Below, one piece after another: positions 1 through 4,722 of a stretch of 8,396 bases of DNA. Position 1 is the stretch's first letter, and each line of letters opens with the position of its first letter. The stretch lies in assembly GCA_965546615.1 (NCBI GenBank), contig CBEUVQ010000057.1, positions 1 to 8,396 of the forward strand. The letters are read 5' to 3'. Both the position numbers and the translations under genes were made by a program. Source of the DNA: CBEUVQ01 sp965546615. Its GTDB lineage: Bacteria > Bacillota > Desulfotomaculia > Desulfotomaculales > Desulfohalotomaculaceae. The notes beneath the pieces are model-generated. The model searched no databases. It was not told where the DNA came from and was given only the letters and a program-made list of their open reading frames with translations.

Positions 1-2
1 TG

Positions 3-266
3 CAGCAGGAAGGATACCGCCCCGATGTGGTTGTGCTCGACCCCCCCAGAAAAGGCTGTGCGCAAGAAACGCTGACCGCACTGGCCCAAATGGCGGTACC
101 GCGCATAGTGTACGTATCCTGCGACCCCGGCACACTGTCCCGCGACCTGGCTTACCTAAGCAGCAGCGGCTACAGCGTGCGGGAGGTTCAACCGGTAGAT
201 ATGTTCCCCCAGACGGGGCATGTGGAGACGGTTGTATTGATGTCACGTATATATGGTGATAAGTGA
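3..266 (+). CDS. rlmD: RlmD/RumA-type 23S rRNA (uracil-5-)-methyltransferase, C-terminal fragment (5' end outside window)
   Basis: C-terminal 87 residues of a SAM-dependent RNA m5U methyltransferase of the TrmA/RumA family, which methylates a uracil at C5 in 23S rRNA. The reading frame is open from base 3, so the gene begins upstream. Visible motifs are the DPPRKG loop of the SAM-dependent fold, the YVSCDPGTLSRDL segment whose Cys is the catalytic nucleophile in this family, and the FPQTGHVETV segment whose Glu is the general base. The stop is TGA at 264-266, and the length after the Cys motif is normal, so the 3' end looks intact. The gene is visibly GC-rich compared with everything downstream, suggesting that the accessory region starts just after it. 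In Firmicutes the enzyme may be the dual-specificity RlmCD; the fragment cannot separate these. Confidence 0.93.
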   Translation, partial: QQEGYRPDVVVLDPPRKGCAQETLTALAQMAVPRIVYVSCDPGTLSRDLAYLSSSGYSVREVQPVDMFPQTGHVETVVLMSRIYGDK

Positions 267-306
267 AATCATCGGGCACTATATCTTGTGGTTAAGCAGC
301 ACCTAA

Positions 307-798
307 AACAGAGAGAATGAAAGCAGAAGCGAAAATATCCGTATGGGATTAAGCTTCCGGGCGGCTAACGGCACATCAGGTTTATATAAACGAAAGCTCT
401 ATGGATATGCCAAGAATGAAGATGGTCAACTGGTTATCGATAAAGGACAGGCTCAGGTGGTTCGTGATGTTTTCCGGTGGTATCTTGGTGGTGATAGCGT
501 ATTGGGTATCATTAAAAAGCTATCTGATGCAGGCATCCCTTCTCCTACAGGCAAGGAGAAGTGGAGTAAGCGCTCCATTGAGAAAATGCTTGAAAATGAG
601 AAGTACACAGGTACTGTTACGCTTTTGGATTCATCTACGCAGGAATATGAATATCAGATAAAGGATAATCATCCGCCAATTATAACAGAGAATGAATTCA
701 GGTCAGTACAGGAAGAAAAAATGAAGCGAAGCAATATCGTTATAGGTGATAGTGGCACGCATCGCAGTAACAAAAAATATAGTTCAAAGAAGAAATAA
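307..798 (+). pseudogene. Serine recombinase remnant (Recombinase domain only)
   Basis: Remnant of a clostridial-type serine site-specific recombinase. An ATG at 343 gives a 151-residue ORF, but the family-like reading continues upstream in frame to a stop at 304-306: residues reading ENESRSENIRMGL match the linker that follows the resolvase domain. The central part (KLYGY, a helical VVRDVFRWYLGGDSVLGIIKKL stretch written here only in outline, GIPSPTGKEKWS, and IEKMLENEKYTG) fits the Recombinase (PF07508-type) DNA-binding domain. The N-terminal resolvase domain with its catalytic Ser is absent, and the protein stops at KYSSKKK, where the family normally runs into a zinc ribbon (CGECG type). 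It is therefore truncated at both ends and cannot be catalytically active. It begins 40 bp after rlmD. No RBS is evident before 343. A related tail recurs at 8268-8325. Confidence 0.85.
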
Positions 799-829
799 CA
801 AATTAGAATTTAGTGGAGGATAAGACATG
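739..829 (+). repeat. Direct repeat, left copy: recombinase tail plus downstream RBS region
   Basis: The last codons of the recombinase remnant and the DNA up to the next start codon reappear at 8268-8354 in the same orientation, with about four single-base gaps and scattered substitutions. Shared landmarks are GGCACGCATCGCAGTA, the AGTTCAAA run, AAGAAATAACAAAT and a GTGGAGG ribosome binding site. Confidence 0.8.
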
Positions 830-976
830 ATTGTATTGGCTATTATTTGTACTTTAATTGGTGGAGCAATCGGAGCATTCATGGAACCTGTTTCCTTTTC
901 TATTTCCATCCCCATTGCAATTATGGGTGGATTCATTTTGTACGCATTGAAAGATAATGATAAAAAGGACCGATAA
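827..976 (+). CDS. Small two-helix membrane protein, 49 aa, unknown function
   Basis: A 49-codon ORF (MIVLAIICTLIGG... ending in LKDNDKKDR). It is supported by a strong ribosome binding site, GGAGGA at 815-820, six bases before ATG 827. Two hydrophobic segments are visible, about residues 1-18 and 27-42, separated by a short FMEPVSFS turn, and followed by a charged tail rich in Lys and Asp. A small integral membrane protein is the natural reading. I do not recognise the family. It starts 28 bp after the recombinase remnant and ends 25 bp before the next small gene, so the three could share a transcript. The strong RBS and hydrophobic pattern favour a real gene, but the short length leaves doubt. 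Confidence 0.6.
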   Translation: MIVLAIICTLIGGAIGAFMEPVSFSISIPIAIMGGFILYALKDNDKKDR

Positions 977-1001
977 GTCTTAATTTAAGGAGGTAGCACT
1001 T

Positions 1002-1211
1002 ATGAAAAAAGTAATCGCAGCAATGGTGGTAATGTTCCTACTTATTGGCTGGCCTGGTGCAGGTATATGGAGTATTTTTTCAAAGATTTTAGGTGGTGGA
1101 GTTTCCGAAACCTATATCTATCCTATTTATGGCGGTATCATTCTTCTTACTGGACTTATTGTAGGTTGTACAGTGGTCATTTTGGAAGAAATAAAATCCC
1201 TCAAAGAATAA
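1002..1211 (+). CDS. Small two-helix membrane protein, 69 aa, unknown function
   Basis: A 69-residue ORF (MKKVIAAMVVMFLLIGWPG..., ending in EEIKSLKE) preceded by AAGGAGGT at 988-995, an excellent ribosome binding site 6 bases before ATG 1002. The N-terminus has two Lys followed by a hydrophobic stretch (about residues 4-25), which could be a signal anchor. A second hydrophobic helix lies at about 42-62, with a Gly-rich loop between and a charged C-terminus. Function unknown. It follows the 49-residue membrane ORF by 25 bp and probably belongs to the same transcript. The stop lies only five bases before the left inverted repeat of the IS3 element, so the insertion sits right at its 3' end. The truncated ORF at 8352 begins similarly (MNKKVICAII). 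Confidence 0.7.
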   Translation: MKKVIAAMVVMFLLIGWPGAGIWSIFSKILGGGVSETYIYPIYGGIILLTGLIVGCTVVILEEIKSLKE

Positions 1212-1216
1212 CCCTA

Positions 1217-1244
1217 CCCCAGATTGATGGACACGGTAAATGGC
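1217..1244 (+). repeat. Left terminal inverted repeat of IS copy A
   Basis: CCCCAGA, then GACAC, then AAATGGC, spaced over 28 bp. The reverse complement matches 2472-2499 at 20 of 28 positions, and the copy B end at 7765-7792 at 21 of 28. Confidence 0.7.
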
Positions 1245-1253
1245 TGGTACAAT
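1224..1253 (+). promoter_or_regulatory. Candidate promoter of the IS transposase
   Basis: TTGATG at 1224-1229, an 18-bp spacer and TACAAT at 1248-1253, preceded by TGG, which gives an extended -10. The -35 lies inside the left inverted repeat, as is usual for IS3-type elements. Transcription would start near 1260, just upstream of orfA. Confidence 0.5.
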
Positions 1254-1282
1254 AAAGCCAACCAGTGAGAGAGGTGTCCATC
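1226..1282 (+). promoter_or_regulatory. Dyad able to hide the orfA start in read-through transcripts
   Basis: GATGGACAC (1226-1234) is perfectly complementary to GTGTCCATC (1274-1282), with an inner TGGCT/AGCCA stem (1241-1245 with 1256-1260). The downstream arm begins at the last G of the Shine-Dalgarno sequence and ends directly before the TTG start at 1283. A transcript entering from outside contains both arms and could fold; one starting near 1260 lacks the upstream arm. Confidence 0.5.
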
Positions 1283-1567
1283 TTGAAACGTTATGATAAA
1301 CAATTTAAAGAAGAAGCAATCAAGTTGGTATTAAATCAAAAGCGACCGGTAGCAGCAGTAGCCAGGGAACTTGGGATTCATCACACAACCCTTCATACTT
1401 GGATTAACCAGTATAAGAAGCACAAAGAAGATGCTTTCCCTGGCAGCGGCAACCTAAGAAGCGAAGACGCAGAAATCAGACGCTTAAAGAAACAGATAGC
1501 CGATTTGCAGGAGGAAAACGCTATTCTAAAAAAGGCCACGGCCATCTTTGCAAAACACCAGAAATAG
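1283..1567 (+). CDS. IS3-family transposase OrfA (helix-turn-helix protein)
   Basis: OrfA of an IS3-type element, the DNA-binding part of the transposase that recognises the element ends. I prefer the TTG at 1283 as start (MKRYDKQFKEEAIKL, the usual N-terminus of the family), because GAGAGG at 1269-1274 sits 8 bases upstream. A GTG at 1265 would add six residues and lacks a clear RBS. The HTH lies at about residues 15-45 (AVARELGIHHTTLHTWINQY), followed by a Glu/Lys-rich leucine-zipper-like coiled coil (DAEIRRLKKQIADLQEENAIL) at about 62-85. At 94 codons it is of normal length and looks intact. The A6G slippage site near its end would allow a -1 shift into orfB. In copy B only its last 17 codons remain. 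Confidence 0.88.
   Translation: MKRYDKQFKEEAIKLVLNQKRPVAAVARELGIHHTTLHTWINQYKKHKEDAFPGSGNLRSEDAEIRRLKKQIADLQEENAILKKATAIFAKHQK
1528..1534 (+). other. Programmed -1 frameshift signal (A AAA AAG)
   Basis: AAAAAAG lies with orfA codon boundaries ctA AAA AAG, exactly the phase required for -1 slippage. After slipping, reading enters the orfB frame (GHGHLCKTPEIAYKF). In copy B the same site reads AAAAAAT (minus strand, plus coordinates 8247-8253). Confidence 0.8.
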
Positions 1568-2179
1568 CTTACAAGTTTATTTATCAACACCGCTTCGAAT
1601 TTCGGGTGAAGAAGATGTGCCAGGTAATGCAAGTATCAAGAAGCGGTTATTATGCCTTTGCTTAATCAGCAATTCAATGTTGAACATCCTAATCAGGTCT
1701 GGGTCGCTGACATCACATATATACCAACCGATGAAGGGTGGTTATACCTTGCTGCCATTGAAGATTTGTTCCACCGCAAGATAGTGGGCTGGGCTATGGA
1801 CAGCACCATGACCAGGCAATTAACTCTGGATGCTCTAATGCAAGCAGTTCGGAGATATAAACCGTCACCAGGTCTGATTCATCACTCAGACCGTGGAAGT
1901 CAATATGCCAGCCATGATTATCAACGGACATTGAGAGATAATCAATTTATCACAAGTATGAGCCGTAAAGGCAACTGTTACGATAATGCCTGCATGGAGT
2001 CGTTCTTTGGAACACTAAAAATGGAGTTAATCTATGGCAATCGCTTTAAAACAAGAGCTGAAGCCCGTCAAGCCATTTTTGAATACATTGAGGTATTTTA
2101 TAACCGCATAAGACTGCATTCATCGTTGGGGTATATGTCCCCGCTGGAATATGAGCAAACTTTCAAGTTAGCTGCCTAA
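1534..2179 (+). pseudogene. IS3-family transposase OrfB, internally deleted
   Basis: OrfB is the catalytic DDE subunit, normally made as an OrfAB fusion. In the -1 frame the N-terminal part reads IAYKFIYQHRFEFRVKK and then MCQVMQVSRSGYYA, ending at TAA 1663. The rest continues in another frame from about 1655 (PLLNQQFNVEHPNQVWVADI) to 2179. The segment between SGYYA and LLNQQFN, about 80 residues of the HTH_21-type region, is missing and the frame is lost. Part of that segment survives in copy B. The catalytic core is complete: Asp in VADIT, Asp in HHSDRGSQY and Glu in CMESFF, with 35 residues between the last two, plus the YNRIRLHSSLGYMSP signature. The ATG at 1652 would start a 175-residue core-only protein, but it has no RBS and is probably not a functional gene. 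Confidence 0.85.
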
Positions 2180-2335
2180 TTCTTTAACCGGCAGCAGTTG
2201 TTTATATGTTTTCATTATGCTTTGGGTGAGTCGCAAATTCAATTAAAGCAGCGCTTTTGATAAGTCTTTACAGCCGGGGTTTCCGAATATGGTACAATAT
2301 CGTTTCCGACGGGAAGGGATAATTTTCTGCATGTT

Positions 2336-2440
2336 CCCAGAGGCAGCCGTTGGCAGTAGTTACCAATCATACGCGAGATGGCTGTCAAGACCGCTGTTTT
2401 ACATTTTTTTGATTTAGTTTATAAAGCTAACGGTGATGTT
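2336..2440. other. 105-bp segment present only in IS copy A, bordered by ATGTT
   Basis: Copies A and B align across the IS 3' non-coding region except here. Copy A has ATGTT (2331-2335), about 100 bp of unrelated DNA and a second ATGTT (2436-2440); copy B has a single ATGTT and no insert. Either a small insertion with a 5-bp duplication or a deletion in copy B between short repeats. No ORF is seen in it. Confidence 0.65.
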
Positions 2441-2471
2441 TAAGCAATTCTACGAAAACACGAGAATACTT

Positions 2472-2499
2472 GCCATTTGTTGTGTCTATTTTTCCGGGG
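2472..2499 (+). repeat. Right terminal inverted repeat of IS copy A
   Basis: GCCATTT, GTGTC and GGGG blocks mirror the left end at 1217-1244 and are nearly identical to the reverse complement of 7765-7792. Confidence 0.7.
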
Positions 2500-2507
2500 G
2501 AAATTCA

Positions 2508-2540
2508 AGCAGTGGCTTTGCCACTGCTAACTTATTTTTT
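2508..2540 (+). terminator. Terminator-like hairpin just outside IS copy A
   Basis: A perfect 9-bp stem, AGCAGTGGC (2508-2516) and GCCACTGCT (2520-2528), with a TTT loop, followed after AAC by TTATTTTTT (2532-2540). It would stop plus-strand transcription leaving the IS. The AAC gap before the T tract makes it weaker than ideal. Confidence 0.6.
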
Positions 2541-2839
2541 AATATTTCTTTCACTTCCAAAATATTTTTTGTTTTTTTGAGATTATAGGCAAAAGAGTTG
2601 ATAATGGCAAGGGGACGTTTTGTTTGGCATAAAATTTCAAAGGTGACTATAAAAAGTTTTTAAAATTATATTGCAAGAGAAAGAATCCACACCCAGCCGG
2701 TCATCACAGCTTTGCAAGTCTCAGGGTCGCACGCTGAGCGGGTGTGGTCAAGACTAATATCAAATGCGTTGTAGATCGATTAGTAAGGTAATAATTACTC
2801 TTATCTGATTAAAACAAAAAAATAATTAAGAATGACAAC
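2541..2839. other. AT-rich non-coding stretch between IS copy A and the HTH gene
   Basis: I see no coding region with a ribosome binding site here. The stretch is AT-rich, with poly-T runs near 2563-2580, apart from a GC-rich island at 2686-2750 listed separately. An imperfect palindrome centred on GTAATAATTAC lies near 2788-2798. No clear terminator for the minus-strand HTH gene ending at 2840 is found, although its 3' flank on that strand is T-rich (2812-2826). Confidence 0.5.
2686..2750. ncRNA. GC-rich foldable island, possible structured RNA or element end
   Basis: CCACACCC (2687-2694) pairs perfectly with GGGTGTGG (2740-2747), enclosing 45 GC-rich bases. An inner CTCAG (2720-2724) pairs with CTGAG (2734-2738). 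The island stands out sharply from the AT-rich surroundings. It does not fit a tRNA that I can recognise, and no known RNA family can be assigned by eye. It could equally act as a minus-strand terminator, since TTCTTTCTCTT follows the stem on that strand. Confidence 0.35.
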
Positions 2840-4306
2840 TCAAATAGTATTAATAATGTTTGAGATAACTGATGCAACTTCATTCCTGTCAATAATACAG
2901 TTATCTGCTGTAAATCCGGAATGTATGAAATCTGAAAAGCTTTCAACAATTCCTTTATTTCTGATTATAATATTGTCTGATATTTTAAAATCGGTGTATG
3001 ACGGTACAATATAAAGAAGTTCATTCCCTATTACATATATAGCAAAATCACAATTATAAAAGTGATTTTCTTCTTTCATAAGGTAAAGGCTATAGTTTTC
3101 ATTCGTCTTTACAAATTTTAAGAGGTTTTTTAAGATTTCAATACGTTCATTCTTGTTAAACTTAATATTTCTATATATGAGAAACTGTCCGGTTGCGGCA
3201 AAGTGTCTAAGCCCTTTAAGAGAAATTATTTCAAGGAATTTACTCTTTTTCAATCTGTAGTTAAAGATTTCTATTCTTTCTTTCAATATATTAGAATATT
3301 TTTTTTCAGATATTTGATTGATTTTTTCAAAAAAATCAATAGGAAAGGTATAAAAACCATTTTCTGGATGAACAAGGCAGGTTTCTAATTGAACTATTCT
3401 TTCATAGTTAAGCATGTAATTTAATTGTTTTTCATAGGTTTCAAAGTTGATAAACAACGGGAGGCAATCCTTTTGAATCTTATCGAACTCTTCATTCATC
3501 AATTGGATTGACTCCTGACATTTTGCAGTATAGAGAAGGCCATTTTCATAGTCCTCCGAGAAGGTGAAAGCAGTATGAGAATCAATGCTAATAAAATTTG
3601 GAAGAAATGATTCATAAGCCCCTGATGTTAAATTTTCACATGTATAATATATTCCATATATGTTTTCAAAAAAAGACAGAGGAAGAAGTGAGTTTAATAT
3701 TTCTAAATTATGGAGTTTGTTTTTAGGAATTAAAGTATTTTTAAAACGGATAATATGTTGTATAGATATATCTCTTTTATTATCAGAAATTTTGTTTAAT
3801 ACATTGGTTAAAACATTGATAAATTCCTGCATATCTGGCTGTAGAATTATTTTAACAGTAGATAAATTTGAATTTTGTACAACTGAATCTAACATAGATA
3901 AAACTAGATTTATAACATTTGCTTTACCTTTAATTGGCATGACACTGACACTTTCATTTACCGCTGTTGATGTCTTTAAGGTATATTCATATGCCAAACT
4001 CTTTCCATTAATTTCATTACCCAACTTGTCGAGCATTTCGGTTATTAGTTTTCTGCCTTTGACAATTTCCCAACCATATAGAGTGCATTCGTAGCTTTCT
4101 AAAAGCTTTTTCTTTTCGGACATTCTCAAATTGAGCTTTTGTATTATTTCATCTAACTGATTACAATCAGGCAACTGTTCGCTGTTTAAAAAACGGTAAA
4201 GTAGTGAACGATTTATATTCATAGTAGCAGCAAAATATTTTTTATCGATACCCCTTAAAGTTAACAGTTCATTCAGGTAAGAACCAAAGCTTGTTATTTC
4301 ATTCAT
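2840..4306 (-). CDS. XRE-type HTH protein with large uncharacterised C-terminal region (putative regulator)
   Basis: A 488-residue protein whose first ~65 residues look like an XRE/Cro-type helix-turn-helix: SYLNELLTLRGIDKKYFA, then NINRSLLYRFLNSEQLPD as the probable recognition region, then LDEIIQKLNL. The remaining ~420 residues match no domain I can name. They are rich in Ile, Asn, Lys and Phe, without a membrane segment or signal peptide, so a cytoplasmic sensor or oligomerisation region is plausible (inference). The start is firm: GGAGGG at 4314-4319 lies seven bases before the ATG. The gene diverges from the surface-protein gene, with 416 bp between the two starts, and dyads lie beside both promoter candidates, suggesting control of itself and/or that gene. 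It is much more AT-rich than the surface gene. No frameshift or truncation is seen. Confidence 0.85.
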   Translation of the reverse strand: MNEITSFGSYLNELLTLRGIDKKYFAATMNINRSLLYRFLNSEQLPDCNQLDEIIQKLNLRMSEKKKLLESYECTLYGWEIVKGRKLITEMLDKLGNEINGKSLAYEYTLKTSTAVNESVSVMPIKGKANVINLVLSMLDSVVQNSNLSTVKIILQPDMQEFINVLTNVLNKISDNKRDISIQHIIRFKNTLIPKNKLHNLEILNSLLPLSFFENIYGIYYTCENLTSGAYESFLPNFISIDSHTAFTFSEDYENGLLYTAKCQESIQLMNEEFDKIQKDCLPLFINFETYEKQLNYMLNYERIVQLETCLVHPENGFYTFPIDFFEKINQISEKKYSNILKERIEIFNYRLKKSKFLEIISLKGLRHFAATGQFLIYRNIKFNKNERIEILKNLLKFVKTNENYSLYLMKEENHFYNCDFAIYVIGNELLYIVPSYTDFKISDNIIIRNKGIVESFSDFIHSGFTADNCIIDRNEVASVISNIINTI

Positions 4307-4337
4307 GCTTTTTCCCTCCAGTAAATTAGCTAAGATT

Positions 4338-4367
4338 ATTATAGATTAACCGGTATTAAAAACGCAA
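4338..4367 (-). promoter_or_regulatory. Candidate promoter of the HTH gene
   Basis: On the minus strand TTGCGT (4367-4362), an 18-bp spacer and a perfect TATAAT (4343-4338). Predicted start near 4331, giving a short leader of about 25 nt. The -35 is weak (only TTG matches). Confidence 0.45.
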
Positions 4368-4378
4368 TGTGTTCACAT
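4367..4378. promoter_or_regulatory. Palindrome ATGTGTTCACAT, candidate operator
   Basis: Perfect 5-bp arms around a TT centre, touching the upstream edge of the HTH gene's -35. It shares the TGTG/CACA half-site with the dyad at 4434-4455. A binding site for the divergent regulator or another factor is inferred, not shown. Confidence 0.4.
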
Positions 4379-4432
4379 AAATTACGAAAAATATATGTCA
4401 AATAATATAATAAAAATTCGAAAAAAATACAA

Positions 4433-4461
4433 TTGTGATAAGAGCGGTAATCACATATAAT
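4433..4461 (+). promoter_or_regulatory. Candidate promoter of the surface-protein gene
   Basis: TTGTGA (4433-4438), a 17-bp spacer and a perfect TATAAT (4456-4461). Predicted start near 4468, leaving a leader of about 255 nt before the ATG at 4723. Confidence 0.6.
4434..4455. promoter_or_regulatory. Dyad TGTGAT-N10-ATCACA in the promoter spacer, candidate operator
   Basis: Perfect 6-bp inverted arms (4434-4439 and 4450-4455) lie between and overlapping the -35 and -10 of the surface-gene promoter, where a bound protein would block RNA polymerase. The spacing (TGTGA-N12-TCACA) is not that of a CRP site. Confidence 0.45.
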
Positions 4462-4467
4462 ATGGTT

Positions 4468-4722
4468 AAATTTGTTGTTTGTTGTAATCGAAAACAAATA
4501 ATTACTTAATTAAATGACCATTCTTACCATTATTATCATAAAGATAATGATGAGTAGAACCATAAATAAGGGCAAAAAATTCCTCTGTTACCGATTTACC
4601 CTTTCGACGTTATTGTTTTTTGTTAAAAAATAATAGTGAAGCCCTTAAAAATAAAGGTTTATAAATAAAAATAGGGGTGTTAACCTTGACACTACCAATA
4701 AAGAAAGGAGAAAACAGAGAGA
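4468..4722 (+). promoter_or_regulatory. Long, foldable 5' leader of the surface-protein gene
   Basis: Several inverted repeats lie in series: ATTTGTT/AACAAAT (4470-4499); a 10-bp, 9-match stem 4528-4537 with 4543-4552; TAAGGGC (4567-4573), which can pair with GCCCTTA (4641-4647) or, as AAGGG, with CCCTT (4599-4603), the two being mutually exclusive; and GTGTTAACCTTGACAC (4677-4692) just before the ribosome binding site AAAGGAG (4704-4710). No known riboswitch class is recognised, and no intrinsic terminator lies in the leader. Confidence 0.35.

Larger units (their letters stand above)
1217..2499 (+). mobile_element. IS3-family insertion sequence, copy A (defective)
   Basis: Element of about 1.28 kb bounded by imperfect 28-bp inverted repeats (20 of 28 positions match). 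It carries orfA, an A6G slippage site and an orfB with a D-D-35-E core, all diagnostic of the IS3 family. orfB has lost roughly 80 codons, so no full OrfAB transposase can be made. About 290 bp of non-coding DNA follow orfB before the right end, unusually long for the family. This stretch is shared with copy B at 7765-7966, so it belongs to the element. No target duplication is visible at the ends. The exact termini are uncertain by a few bases. Confidence 0.85.

Noticed and set aside
305..320. 16-base exact match to 4711-4726 (around the surface-gene start)
   Set aside because: At 305 the bases encode conserved recombinase residues, and at 4711 they form a purine-rich translation start. The purine-rich composition makes chance likely, and homology does not extend on either side.
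1265..1282. GTG at 1265 as the OrfA start
   Set aside because: No Shine-Dalgarno precedes it. The family N-terminus and a well-spaced GAGAGG favour TTG 1283; it remains a possible alternative.
1652..2179. 175-residue ORF as a standalone transposase gene
   Set aside because: It contains the DDE core but begins at a deletion junction, has no ribosome binding site, and lacks the N-terminal part of OrfB.
2686..2750. tRNA gene
   Set aside because: No cloverleaf arms or TTCGA-type loop can be fitted to the island.
3660..4094. 144-residue plus-strand ORF
   Set aside because: It lies wholly antisense to the HTH gene, in AT-rich DNA, with no ribosome binding site or recognisable domain.
4434..4455. 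CRP/FNR-type binding site
   Set aside because: Half-sites resemble TGTGA/TCACA, but the spacing is 12 rather than 6 bases.
4686..4691. Perfect TTGACA as the -35 of the surface gene
   Set aside because: No -10 lies 16-18 bases downstream, where the ribosome binding site sits instead.
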